Assembly (NCBI GenBank): GCA_963729115.1
Contig: CAVSMR010000003.1
Coordinates: forward strand, 868,001-932,000
DNA: 64,000 nucleotides
Reading direction: 5' to 3'
Source: Actinophytocola sp963729115
GTDB lineage: Bacteria; Actinomycetota; Actinomycetes; Mycobacteriales; Pseudonocardiaceae
The notes below the pieces were generated by a model. The model was not told the DNA's origin and searched no databases. It worked only from the letters and a program-made list of their open reading frames with translations. Every line of letters starts with the position of its first letter. The first letter of the stretch is position 1. A program made the position numbers and the translations under genes. Shown here piece by piece: positions 16,420-24,934 of this stretch.

Positions 16420-17187
16420 ATGTACGAACACCTGCTGGTCAAGTCCGACGGGGACACGGTCCGGATCACGATGAACCGGCCGGCGCGGCGCAACTCGCTG
16501 TCGCACGACCATCTCGCGGAGCTGCGGGCCGCGTTCCAGGCGGCGGGTTCGTCCGATGCCACCGGCATCGTGCTGGCCGGCGAGGGCCCGGTGTTCTCCG
16601 CCGGGCACGACTTCGGCGACGTGGCCGCGCGCGACCTGATGGGCGTGCGCGAGCTGCTGACCGCGTGCACCGACCTGATGCGCACGATCCAGTCGGTCCC
16701 GCAGGTGGTGATCGCCCGGGTGCACGGGCTCGCGACGGCGGCCGGCTGCCAGCTGGTCGCCTCGTGCGACCTCGCCGTCGCCGCCGCGTCCGCGGGGTTC
16801 GCGCTGCCGGGCGGCAAGGGCGGCTGGTTCTGCCACACGCCCGCGGTGCCGGTCGCGCGTTCCATCGGCCGCAAGCGGCTGATGGAGCTGGTGCTCACCG
16901 GCGACGTGGTCGACGCCGCCACCGCGCTCGACTGGGGCCTGGTGAACCGCGTGGTGCCCGACGAGGAGCTGGACACGGCCGTGGACGAGCTGCTCACCCG
17001 CGCCACCCGCGGCAGCCGCGCGAGCAAGGCGATGGGCAAGCAGACCGTGTACGCCCAGCTGGACCGCCCGGAGGCGGACGCGTACGCGATCGCGCTGGAG
17101 GTGATGGCCTCGGCGTCCCAGCTGCCCGGCGCGCGCGAGGGAATGGCGGCGTTCCTCGAGAAGCGCAAGCCGGCGTGGCCCGACTAG
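16420..17187 (+). CDS. Enoyl-CoA hydratase/isomerase family protein
   Basis: A 255-residue crotonase-superfamily enzyme, cytosolic, acting on an acyl-CoA thioester. Oxyanion-hole blocks are FSAGHDFGDV and VHGLATAAGCQLVASCDLAVA; the usual first catalytic Glu of hydratases is not obvious in the loop after GCQL (LVASCD), so isomerase or another crotonase activity is possible. The C-terminus GMAAFLEKRKPAWPD is typical for the family. TAGCCT lies 7 nt before the ATG at 16420, so despite the 10-nt gap to ehuA it probably has its own leaderless transcript. Confidence 0.83.
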   Translation: MYEHLLVKSDGDTVRITMNRPARRNSLSHDHLAELRAAFQAAGSSDATGIVLAGEGPVFSAGHDFGDVAARDLMGVRELLTACTDLMRTIQSVPQVVIARVHGLATAAGCQLVASCDLAVAAASAGFALPGGKGGWFCHTPAVPVARSIGRKRLMELVLTGDVVDAATALDWGLVNRVVPDEELDTAVDELLTRATRGSRASKAMGKQTVYAQLDRPEADAYAIALEVMASASQLPGAREGMAAFLEKRKPAWPD

Positions 17188-17361
17188 CCACCGGTTGCGC
17201 CGGCGTCGGCGCACCCCATCCGCCCAGGTCAGCGCCGGTGTGTCCCCGCGCGCGGCCGCACCGGTTGGCAGGTCGGGGGAGCCGTATCTCCGCCATTCGT
17301 CGGGCGTGCACCCGTCGTTCGGGCGAGGTGACCGGGCGGGGCGATGTGCTGTGATTGGACC

Positions 17362-18555
17362 ATGACCCCCACGTTCGCCGCGGTCCGGGACTGGGGCGCG
17401 CCGCGCGTGCCCCAGATCCAGGCGCTCGTGCTGTTCGTGCTCGGCAGCGTGATCCTCGTTTCGGGGATGCCGCTCATGTCCGTCTTCGCCGACGGGCACA
17501 CCCTGCCGCCGCAGCACCCGGTGCGGATCATCACGCTGGGAGTCGTGTGCGCGGCGGAGCTGCTGCGCGTGCGCGCGCCGGCCGTCGCGCTCGGTACCGC
17601 CCTGCTGATCACCTGCGCCGAGCTGACCTACGGGCTCAGCCTCGCCACCCTCATCGTGTTCTGCGACCTGCTCTTCGCCGCCACCCTGCACGGCTCGCGG
17701 CGCACCCGCACGGCGATCGTCTGGGTGGTCGGCACGGTGATCCTCGGACTCGCGGTCACGTCCGCGCTGCTCGCGCAGAGCTGGCGCGACGCGGTGCTGA
17801 ACGTGCTGTCGTTGTGCAGCATCCCGCTGATCCCCGTCTGGTGGGCGGTCAACGTGCGCCAGCAGCGCGACGCCGCGGCCGAGCAACGGGCCCGCGCGGA
17901 CCACCTCGCCCGCATCGCCGAGCTGGACCGCAAGGCGGTGATCGTCGAGGAGCGCTCGCGGATGGCGCGCGACCTGCACGACGTGATCGCCGGCCACCTG
18001 TCCGCCATCGCGATCCAGTCCGCCGCGGCGCTGTCCATGGCCGAGACCGACCCGGTCATGATGATCAAGGTGCTGCAGACCGTGCGGGAGAACAGCGTCG
18101 CCTCGCTGTCGGAGATGCACGCGATGATCGGCCTGCTGCGCTCCGAGCAGTCCGTCATGGAGCGCACGGCGCCGCGGCGGCTGCGCGACGTCGGCCGGCT
18201 GCTGGACTCGGCCCGCGCGGCCGGGCTCGACGTGCGCGCGCGGACCGAGGACGTGGATGGCCTGCCCGCGGCGGTCGACCTGTCGGCGTACCGGATCCTG
18301 CAGGAGGCGCTGACCAACGTGGTCAAGCACGCGCGGGGCAGCCGCACGGACGTGACGGTGGACCGGTCGGACGAGGTGCTCGTGCTCGAGGTGATCAACA
18401 AGCGCCCGGCGGCGCGCCCGGTCGGCGAGTCGGGGCACGGGCTGCTGCACATGCGCGAGCGCGCGGAGGCGGTCGGCGGGACGTTCGAGGCCGGGCCCGC
18501 GCCCGACCGCCGCTGGCGGGTGCGCGCCGAGCTACCCGTGGGGGAGCAGGAGTGA
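17362..18555 (+). CDS. Sensor histidine kinase (HisKA_3 type), orphan
   Basis: A 397-residue membrane sensor kinase of the NarX/DesK class. Residues 20-165 hold about five to six membrane segments with little extracellular loop, suggesting sensing in the membrane. The dimerisation/phosphoacceptor segment is ERSRMARDLHDVIAGHLSAI with His206; the ATPase domain has the N-box ILQEALTNVVKHA and the G-box SGHGLLHMRERAEAVGG. No response-regulator gene adjoins it on either side, which is unusual because this class normally pairs with a LuxR-type regulator. The ATG at 17362 is chosen; upstream evidence is weak. The 174-nt gap before it holds an imperfect hairpin near 17192-17214 and nothing else. Confidence 0.85.
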   Translation: MTPTFAAVRDWGAPRVPQIQALVLFVLGSVILVSGMPLMSVFADGHTLPPQHPVRIITLGVVCAAELLRVRAPAVALGTALLITCAELTYGLSLATLIVFCDLLFAATLHGSRRTRTAIVWVVGTVILGLAVTSALLAQSWRDAVLNVLSLCSIPLIPVWWAVNVRQQRDAAAEQRARADHLARIAELDRKAVIVEERSRMARDLHDVIAGHLSAIAIQSAAALSMAETDPVMMIKVLQTVRENSVASLSEMHAMIGLLRSEQSVMERTAPRRLRDVGRLLDSARAAGLDVRARTEDVDGLPAAVDLSAYRILQEALTNVVKHARGSRTDVTVDRSDEVLVLEVINKRPAARPVGESGHGLLHMRERAEAVGGTFEAGPAPDRRWRVRAELPVGEQE

Positions 18556-18569
18556 GGAGCGCGGTGGGC

Positions 18570-18575
18570 TAGCCT
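18570..18575 (+). promoter_or_regulatory. -10 element of nucS (leaderless)
   Basis: TAGCCT ends 7 nt before the GTG at 18583; the same hexamer and spacing precede the enoyl-CoA hydratase gene at 16420. Confidence 0.5.
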
Positions 18576-18582
18576 GCCTCGC

Positions 18583-19242
18583 GTGCGCCTCGTGATCGCT
18601 CGCTGCCAGGTCGACTACGCCGGCCGGCTCACCGCCCACCTGCCCATGGCGAACCGCCTGCTCCTGGTCAAGGCGGACGGCTCGGTGTCGGTGCACTCCG
18701 ATGACCGGGCGTACAAGCCGCTGAACTGGATGAGCCCGCCGTGCTGGCTCACCGAGGAGCCGGGCACCTGGACCGTGGCTAACAAGGCCGGCGAGAAGCT
18801 AGTGATCACGATCGAGGAGATCCTCACGGACTCCGCCTTCGAGCTGGGCGCCGAGCCGGGCCTGGTCAAGGACGGCGTGGAGGCCCACCTGCAGGCCCTG
18901 CTGGCCGAGCACATCACGACCCTGGGCGACGGGTACTCGCTGATCCGCCGCGAGTACCCGACCGCGATCGGCCCGGTGGACATCCTGTGCCGCGACTCGG
19001 CCGGCGCCACGGTCGCGGTGGAGATCAAGCGCCGCGGCGAGCTGGACGGCGTGGAACAGCTGACCCGCTACCTCGACCTGCTCAACCGCGACCCGCTGCT
19101 GGCCCCCGTGCAGGGCGTCTTCGCCGCCCAGTTGATCAAGCCACAGGCCCGCACCCTGGCCGGGGACCGCGGCATCCGCTGCGTCACCCTCGACTACGAC
19201 GCACTGCGCGGCATGGACTCCGACGAGTTCCGTCTCTTCTGA
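18583..19242 (+). CDS. nucS: Mismatch-specific endonuclease NucS/EndoMS
   Basis: Cuts both strands at G-T, G-G and T-T mismatches; it is the non-canonical mismatch repair enzyme of actinobacteria that lack MutS-MutL. The 219-residue protein has the N-terminal dimerisation/DNA-binding half and a RecB-like nuclease domain with Asp133 (GPVDILC), Glu147 and Lys149 (VAVEIKRRG) and the LTRYLDLL helix. The C-terminus SDEFRLF fits the short clamp-binding tail known for this family. The ortholog is Rv1321. It begins at a GTG seven nt after TAGCCT, so it is probably leaderless and independent of the kinase gene upstream. Confidence 0.95.
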   Translation: MRLVIARCQVDYAGRLTAHLPMANRLLLVKADGSVSVHSDDRAYKPLNWMSPPCWLTEEPGTWTVANKAGEKLVITIEEILTDSAFELGAEPGLVKDGVEAHLQALLAEHITTLGDGYSLIRREYPTAIGPVDILCRDSAGATVAVEIKRRGELDGVEQLTRYLDLLNRDPLLAPVQGVFAAQLIKPQARTLAGDRGIRCVTLDYDALRGMDSDEFRLF

Positions 19243-19289
19243 CCTTGTTTCGCCACACGAAACCGATGCTGACTGGATACGGTGCACCT

Positions 19290-20276
19290 GTGAGGGGACT
19301 CCTGCTTGCCGCGACCGCCGTTGTGCTGGCGCTCGGGCTCGCCGCCTGCGGGGGTGCGGTCGACACGGCCAAGGTCACCTACCAGCGCACCACCGTGCCC
19401 GCCGGGCAGGGCGGCAGCGGTGGCTCCTCGGCGGCCGGCGAGCCGACGGCCAACGATCCCGCCTTCACCAGCGAGAAGCTGCGCACGCTCGACCCCTGCG
19501 CCCTGCTGACCGACGACCTCCTGTCCAGCGTCGGCGAGCCCGCGGACAACGACCGCGGTGACTTCTCCCAGTGTGGCAACTACATGAAGGACGCCGACGG
19601 CGCGGAGCTCAGCATCACGGTGACGCTCGGCGAGAACGTCACCAACGCCCAGGATGCCGACCAGAACATCGGCGGCCTGCCCGCGCTCGAGAGCGAGCTC
19701 GACTCCGGAGACGCGTGCTTCGTCACCGCCGTGACCTCGACGCTGCCCAACGTCGGCATCACGGTCCAGGCCGGCGGCGAGTCGAAGGAGCTGTGCAAGG
19801 CCGGCCGCACCGTGCTGACCGGCGTCGTCGAACGCATCCGCAGCGACCCGCCGAACTACGACACGCCCAAGGGGACCCTCGTCGCGCTCGACCCGTGCGA
19901 CGTCGTCAAGGACGCGGCCCTGCGCACGGCCCTCGGCGACGGCACGGAGGCCGGCGCGCCGTACAACCTGCACTGGTGCAACTGGCACAGCAGCACCGCG
20001 AACCTCGGCGTCTGGCTGCGCCTGGGCTACGACCCGTCGAAGGGGTCCGGCGGCCAGGCCGTCCCGCTCGGCGGCGGCGTCACCGGCTACAAGACGACTA
20101 CCCAGTCCTCCGCCGCGAGCTGCGAGCTGCAGTGGGCGCACCGCGCCTTCTCGGGCGACGACACCGAGATCGTGCACATCATGCTCGACAAGCCGAAGCC
20201 GAAGAAGGGCGAGGATCCCTGCCAGCCGGCCCTCGCGCTGGCCAAGACGCTGATCACCTCGCTGCCCAAGGCCTAG
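19290..20276 (+). CDS. Secreted lipoprotein of unknown function (DUF3558-like)
   Basis: A 328-residue lipoprotein with a short signal (MRGLLLAATAVVLALGLAAC, Cys20 lipobox LAAC) and two repeated halves, each beginning with a DPCALL/DPCDVV motif followed by paired cysteines, which recalls the DUF3558 family of actinobacterial surface lipoproteins. The linker after the lipobox is Gly/Ser-rich. The GTG at 19290 is preferred because TACGGT lies 6 nt before it; an in-frame ATG at 19266 would make a longer leader. No function can be assigned. Confidence 0.75.
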   Translation: MRGLLLAATAVVLALGLAACGGAVDTAKVTYQRTTVPAGQGGSGGSSAAGEPTANDPAFTSEKLRTLDPCALLTDDLLSSVGEPADNDRGDFSQCGNYMKDADGAELSITVTLGENVTNAQDADQNIGGLPALESELDSGDACFVTAVTSTLPNVGITVQAGGESKELCKAGRTVLTGVVERIRSDPPNYDTPKGTLVALDPCDVVKDAALRTALGDGTEAGAPYNLHWCNWHSSTANLGVWLRLGYDPSKGSGGQAVPLGGGVTGYKTTTQSSAASCELQWAHRAFSGDDTEIVHIMLDKPKPKKGEDPCQPALALAKTLITSLPKA

Positions 20277-20386
20277 CGGGAGCGGCCACCGGACCCCGTG
20301 AGACCTGCCACGACGGACCGGCGATGGTGGTTACTCGCAGGTAGGCTCGCAGGCCTGTCCGGTTCGTCGGTCTCGGAGAGGTTGCC

Positions 20387-22162
20387 ATGGCGCGCGAGTT
20401 CGGATGTGTCGGAGTGGTCGGGCTCGGCACCATGGGTGCCGGCATCGCCGAGGTCGTGGCCCGCACGGGCATCCGGGTGATCGGCGTCGAGCTGGACGAG
20501 GAGAGCATCGCGCGGGCTCGCGGGCACCTCGAGCACTCGACCGAGCGGGCGCGCTCCGGCGGCAAGCTCGACGAGGCCGCCCGCGCCGCGCTGCTCGACC
20601 GGATCACCTACACGACGCGCCTCGCCGACCTCGCCGACGCCGACCTCGTGATCGAGGCGATCCCGGAGAGCCTCGAGCTCAAGGCGCGCGTGTTCACCGA
20701 GCTGGAGGAGGTCTGCCGGCCGGACGTCATCCTCGCGTCGAACACGTCCTCCCTGTCCGTCACCGAGATCGGCGTGCACACCGGCCGGCCCGGCAAGGTC
20801 GTCGGGCTGCACTTCTTCAACCCCGCGCCGGTGCTCAAGCTCGTCGAGATCGTGCGCACGGTCGTCACCGAGCCGGACGTGGTCGCCGACGTCGAGGCGT
20901 TCGCCCGCGCCCTCGGCAAGGAGCCGGTCGTGATCGGCGACCGGGCCGGCTTCATCGCGAACGCGCTGCTGTTCGGCTACCTCAACCACGCGGTGTCGAT
21001 GTACGAGTCCCGCTACGCCACGCGCGAGGACCTCGACGCCGCCATGCGCTTCGGCTGCGGCTACCCGATGGGCCCGCTCGCGCTGCTCGACCTGATCGGG
21101 CTGGACACCGCCTACGAGATCCTCGAGACGATGTACCGCCAGTCACGCAACCGGCTGCACGCGCCGGCGCCGATCCTGCGGCAGATGATCACGGCCGGCC
21201 TGCTGGGCCGCAAGTCCGGGCGCGGCTTCTACACCTACGACGGCCTCGACTCGCCGACCCTGGTGCCCGACTCGCTCACCCCGGCCCCGGCCGGGGCCGC
21301 GGAACCGTCGACACGCGACGTCCAGCGGGTGGGCGTGGTCGGCACCGGGACGATGGCCACCGGCATCGCGGAGGTGTTCGCGCGGCAGGGCTTCGACGTC
21401 GTGCTGCGGGCCCGGTCGGTGGACAAGGCGGACGCCGCGCTCGGCGCGGTGCGCAAGTCGCTGGACCGGCAGGTGGCCAAGGGCCGGCTGGCCGAAGGGG
21501 ACCGCGAGGCGGTGCTGGGCCGGATCCGCGGGGTCGTCGAGCTCGACGAGCTGGCCGACTGCGACCTGGTGATCGAGGCGGTCGCGGAGGAGCTGGCGGT
21601 CAAGCGCGCGATGTTCGGCGCGCTGGACGAGGTGGTCAAGCCGGGCGCGATCCTCGCGACCACGACGTCCTCGCTGCCGGTGATCGAGTGCGCGGCGGCG
21701 ACCTCGCGGCCGGAGGCGGTGGTGGGGCTGCACTTCTTCAACCCGGCACCGGTGATGAAGCTCGTGGAGATCGTGTCGACGATCTCCACCGCCGACGATG
21801 TGGTGGCCACGGCGCGCCGGGTGTGCCAGGCGGTCGGCAAGCACCCCGTGCACTGCGCGGACCGGGCGGGGTTCATCGTCAACGCGCTGCTGTTCCCGTA
21901 CCTGAACGACGCGGTGAAGATGCTGGAGGCGCACTACGCCGGCGCCGACGACATCGACACGGCGATGAAGGTGGGCTGTGGCCTGCCGATGGGCCCGTTC
22001 CAGCTGCTCGACGTCGTCGGGCTGGACGTGTCGCTCGCGATCGAGCGGACGCTGTACTACGAGTTCCGCGACGCCGGGTTCGCGCCGGCACCGCTGCTGG
22101 AGCACCTGGTCACCGCGGGGCGGCTGGGCCGCAAGACGGGCAAGGGCTTCCGGACGTACTAG
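20387..22162 (+). CDS. 3-hydroxyacyl-CoA dehydrogenase, tandem duplicated
   Basis: Oxidises or reduces 3-hydroxyacyl-CoA with NAD(P); in this context probably 3-hydroxybutyryl-CoA dehydrogenase activity. The 591-residue chain holds two complete copies of the usual 280-residue enzyme. Each has a Rossmann motif (VGLGTMGAGIAEV near residue 10, VGTGTMATGIAEV near 315), the catalytic block GLHFFNPAPV-K-LVEIV (His and Glu retained in both), an ADRAGFI/GDRAGFI loop, and NALLF. Since the catalytic residues are present in both halves, both may be active, perhaps with different chain lengths. ATG start with GAGAGG upstream; a TAGGCT hexamer at 20342-20347 may be the promoter. The stop shares CTAG (22159-22162) with the convergent zinc-ribbon gene. 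Confidence 0.92.
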   Translation: MAREFGCVGVVGLGTMGAGIAEVVARTGIRVIGVELDEESIARARGHLEHSTERARSGGKLDEAARAALLDRITYTTRLADLADADLVIEAIPESLELKARVFTELEEVCRPDVILASNTSSLSVTEIGVHTGRPGKVVGLHFFNPAPVLKLVEIVRTVVTEPDVVADVEAFARALGKEPVVIGDRAGFIANALLFGYLNHAVSMYESRYATREDLDAAMRFGCGYPMGPLALLDLIGLDTAYEILETMYRQSRNRLHAPAPILRQMITAGLLGRKSGRGFYTYDGLDSPTLVPDSLTPAPAGAAEPSTRDVQRVGVVGTGTMATGIAEVFARQGFDVVLRARSVDKADAALGAVRKSLDRQVAKGRLAEGDREAVLGRIRGVVELDELADCDLVIEAVAEELAVKRAMFGALDEVVKPGAILATTTSSLPVIECAAATSRPEAVVGLHFFNPAPVMKLVEIVSTISTADDVVATARRVCQAVGKHPVHCADRAGFIVNALLFPYLNDAVKMLEAHYAGADDIDTAMKVGCGLPMGPFQLLDVVGLDVSLAIERTLYYEFRDAGFAPAPLLEHLVTAGRLGRKTGKGFRTY

Positions 22163-22377
22163 CCGCAGCCGCATGCTCCGCCGCAGCAGCCGCCGCCCGT
22201 GGGCATGCTCGCCCCGTCACCGGCCCCGGCACCGCCGGTGAGCGCGATGGTGGAGAGGAGCTTGACGGTGTTCGTGTGGCCCGCCGGGCAGGTCGCCGGG
22301 TCGGACGACGCGCGCATGGGCCGCTGCACGTCGAAGGTCGTCGCGCAGTCGTGGCAGCGGAACTCGTATGTCGGCAC
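22159..22377 (-). CDS. FmdB-type zinc-ribbon small protein
   Basis: A 72-residue protein with the FmdB start MPTYEFRCHDC, a second pair in CPAGH making one zinc ribbon, and a Gly/Cys-rich tail (GGGCCGGACGCG). Members are annotated as putative regulatory proteins; no function is established. The GTG at 22377 lies 6 nt after CACAAT on the minus strand. Confidence 0.85.
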   Translation of the reverse strand: MPTYEFRCHDCATTFDVQRPMRASSDPATCPAGHTNTVKLLSTIALTGGAGAGDGASMPTGGGCCGGACGCG

Positions 22378-22412
22378 GGGACCATTGTGCCCTGCCGCTA
22401 CCGTGACGCGTC

Positions 22413-22709
22413 GTGCCTCGTCGTAACCGTGACCGGCGCCCTCGTGCCGAGCCGCCCCGCCCGCTGCCGGGCGGCTGGCAGCACCACGAGGAGGCGTCCG
22501 ACGGCGACTGGCTGGTGCGCCGCGTGACGGGCACCCACGCGACGAAGGCGTACCGCTGCCCGGGCTGCGACCACGAGATCCGCCCCGGCACGGCGCACGT
22601 CGTGGTGTGGCCCGCCGACGAGACGGGCGGCATCGCGGACCGCCGCCACTGGCACGAGCCGTGCTGGCAGGCCCGGCACCGGCGCCGGCCGACCGGCCGT
22701 TTCCGGTAG
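22413..22709 (+). CDS. Small conserved actinobacterial zinc-binding protein
   Basis: A 98-residue protein with a basic Arg-rich N-terminus, a RCPGCDHEIRPGTAHVVVW segment (CxxC pair) and a RRHWHEPCW segment (second half of a likely zinc site), ending in a basic tail. Homologs are sometimes labelled ATP/GTP-binding without support. GTG start 8 nt after TACCGT, divergent from the FmdB-type gene; the two small zinc proteins share a 35-bp promoter region. Confidence 0.65.
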   Translation: MPRRNRDRRPRAEPPRPLPGGWQHHEEASDGDWLVRRVTGTHATKAYRCPGCDHEIRPGTAHVVVWPADETGGIADRRHWHEPCWQARHRRRPTGRFR

Positions 22710-22808
22710 CGGAAGAAAAATTGGTGCCGGGTGTCGATCCGGCCGCCGGTGCTTCGACGTCTTGGTGACGGTGCACGACGGCAGCAAGACGGCAGATCGG
22801 AGAGTCCG

Positions 22809-23096
22809 GTGTCCCATCCACTCGGTTCGCTCGCGGACAACCTCAACGCATACGCCATCTACGCGACCGCCCAGGCCGAGATGCGGCGCGCCTACTCGCT
22901 CATCGACGCGGGCCGGTACACCGACGCCGCCACCGAGATCGAGTCCGCGGCGCGGGCCGCCGAGACGCTGGCCGCCTTCAGCGCGTCGGCCGCCGCCGAC
23001 CGGACCGGGCACTGGCAGCGGGTCGCCGCCGCGCGCCGGCAGTTCGCCGAGCGCGCCCGCGTGCACGCCGCCGGGCCGCACCTCGTGGCCGCCTGA
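22809..23096 (+). CDS. Hypothetical alpha-helical protein
   Basis: A 95-residue Ala-rich protein, predicted mostly helical (AYSLIDAGRYTDAATEIESA, AAETLAAFSASAAADRTG), with a TPR-like appearance but too short for a full TPR domain. The GTG at 22809 follows GGAGAG by about 6 nt. No family recognised. It converges on the aminotransferase gene 6 nt away. Confidence 0.55.
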   Translation: MSHPLGSLADNLNAYAIYATAQAEMRRAYSLIDAGRYTDAATEIESAARAAETLAAFSASAAADRTGHWQRVAAARRQFAERARVHAAGPHLVAA

Positions 23097-23102
23097 GCGC
23101 GC

Positions 23103-24158
23103 TCAGCCGGCGAAGGTACGCGCCGCCGCCAGGAAGGCGTCGTTCTCCTCCGGCAGGCCGGACACCGTCACCCGCGCGCCGTCACCCGCGAACGCCCGCA
23201 CCACGACCTTCTGCGCCAGGCAGTGCTCGTTGAACGCCGCCGTCTTGTCGCCCAGCAGCAGCCAGACGAAGTTCGCCTGCGAGGGCGGCACCTCGTAGCC
23301 CATCTCCACCAGTGCCGCGTGCACCCGCGCCCGCTCCACGGTCACCGGCGCGCACCGCGCCAGCAGCTCGTCCGCCACGTCCAGCGCCGCGATCGCCGCC
23401 GCCTGGGCCACCCGGCTCACCGCGAACGGGACGCCGACCTTGCGCACCGCGGCCGTCACGAGCGGCGGGGCCACCGAGTAGCCGACCCGCGCGCCGGCCA
23501 GCCCGTACGCCTTGGACAGCGTCCGCGTCACGGCCACGTTCTCCCGGCCCGCCGCCAGCTTCAGCCCGTCCGGCACCGCCGGATCGGTGACGAACTCGTG
23601 GTACGCCTCGTCCAGCACGACCAGTACGTGTTCGGGCACCCGGTCGAGGAACGCGGCCAGCTCGTCGGTGTGCAGCACGGTGCCGGTCGGGTTGTTCGGG
23701 TTCGCCACGAACATCAGCCGGGTGTCGTCGGTGATCGCGTCCAGCATCGCGTCGAGGTCGTGCCGGTGGTCGGTGGTCAGCGGCACCCGGACGCCCCGCG
23801 CGCCGGCGATCTGCGTGATGATCGGGTACGCCTCGAACGACCGCCAGGCGAACACGACCTCCTGGCCGTCGGTGCACATGGCCTGCACGAACTGCTGGGC
23901 GAGCGCCACCGACCCGGCGCCGATCGCCACCTGGTCCTCGGGCACCCCGAGGTAGGTGGCGAACCTGGCCAGCACGTCGTCGTTGGCCATCTGCGGGTAC
24001 CGGTTCACGTCGGCCGCCGCGGCCACGATCGCGTCGAGCACCGGCTGGGGCGCGCGCGTGGAGACTTCGTTGCTGGACAGCACGACCGCACCGGGGATCT
24101 TGCGTCCCGGGACGTAGTCGGCGAGGTCGGCGAGATCGGCTCGGACGCTGAGTGGCAT
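23103..24158 (-). CDS. HisC-like class I/II aminotransferase (aromatic/histidinol-phosphate type)
   Basis: A PLP enzyme of 351 residues in the histidinol-phosphate aminotransferase family; actinobacteria have a separate aromatic amino-acid aminotransferase (Pat) of this type, and since no his genes are near, that role is more likely. Key blocks: LSSNEVSTRAPQPVLDAI, PNNPTGTVLHTDEL, VLDEAYHEFV and the PLP-lysine motif TRTLSKAYGLAGARVGY. The ATG at 24158 fits the family N-terminus; upstream in-frame codons are antisense to the promoter of the hydrolase gene. The start lies 38 bp from the divergent hydrolase start. Confidence 0.88.
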   Translation of the reverse strand: MPLSVRADLADLADYVPGRKIPGAVVLSSNEVSTRAPQPVLDAIVAAAADVNRYPQMANDDVLARFATYLGVPEDQVAIGAGSVALAQQFVQAMCTDGQEVVFAWRSFEAYPIITQIAGARGVRVPLTTDHRHDLDAMLDAITDDTRLMFVANPNNPTGTVLHTDELAAFLDRVPEHVLVVLDEAYHEFVTDPAVPDGLKLAAGRENVAVTRTLSKAYGLAGARVGYSVAPPLVTAAVRKVGVPFAVSRVAQAAAIAALDVADELLARCAPVTVERARVHAALVEMGYEVPPSQANFVWLLLGDKTAAFNEHCLAQKVVVRAFAGDGARVTVSGLPEENDAFLAAARTFAG

Positions 24159-24196
24159 GGCCCGCATCATCGCATCCGTGGATGCAGGATGTAGTC

Positions 24197-24934
24197 GTGC
24201 ATTCGTCTCATTCTGTGGTGCTTCTTCACGCTTTCCCACTCGACTCGCGGATGTGGTACGGCCTGCGGCCCGCGCTCGGCGAGGCGCTGGTCACGCCGGA
24301 CCTGCCGGGCTTCGGCGGCGCCCCGCCCGCCACCGAACCCGACCTCGGCGAGGCGGCGGCGAGCGTGCTCGCGACGCTCGACCGGCTGGGCATCGAGCGC
24401 GCGATCGTCGGCGGCTGCTCGATGGGCGGCTACGTCGCGATGGCGCTCCTGCGGCAGGCGCCGTCCCGGGTCGCCGGGCTGGTCCTGGTCAACACCAAGG
24501 CCTCGGCGGACACCGGCGCGGCGCGTGCCAAGCGGTACGCCACCGCCGGGCGGGCCGAGGCCGAGGGCATCGGGTGGCTCGCGGACGACATGCGCACCTC
24601 GTTGCTCGGCACGACCACGCTGGCGACTCGGCCCGAGGCCGAGGCGGCCGTGCGCACGCTGATCGGCGAGCAGTCGCCGGCGGCCGTGGCGTGGGCGCAG
24701 CGCGCGATGGCCGCGCGGCCGGACTCGTTCGACGTGCTGCGCGCGGCCGACGTCCCGGCGCTGGTCGTGCGTGGGGACGAGGACACGCTGATCCCGGGGG
24801 AGGAGGCGGCCGCGATGGTCGAGGCACTGCCGCGGGCGAGCTTCGCCGAGCTGCCCCGGGCAGGTCACCTCGCGCCGCTGGAGGTCCCCGACGAGGTCGC
24901 GGCCGTGGTCGGCGGCTGGCTCGAGAGCCGCTAG
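24197..24934 (+). CDS. Alpha/beta-hydrolase fold protein
   Basis: A 245-residue cytosolic hydrolase with HAFPLDSRMW (oxyanion), nucleophile elbow GGCSMGGY (Ser), RGDEDTLIP (Asp) and RAGHLAPLE (His), a complete catalytic triad. The substrate is unknown; it may be an esterase or carboxylester lactonase. I take the GTG at 24197 as the start because CAGGAT lies 6 nt before it, in a 15-bp stretch also found before the thioredoxin gene at 42711; an in-frame ATG at 24182 is the alternative. The stop shares CTAG (24931-24934) with the adenylate cyclase gene. Confidence 0.82.
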   Translation: MHSSHSVVLLHAFPLDSRMWYGLRPALGEALVTPDLPGFGGAPPATEPDLGEAAASVLATLDRLGIERAIVGGCSMGGYVAMALLRQAPSRVAGLVLVNTKASADTGAARAKRYATAGRAEAEGIGWLADDMRTSLLGTTTLATRPEAEAAVRTLIGEQSPAAVAWAQRAMAARPDSFDVLRAADVPALVVRGDEDTLIPGEEAAAMVEALPRASFAELPRAGHLAPLEVPDEVAAVVGGWLESR

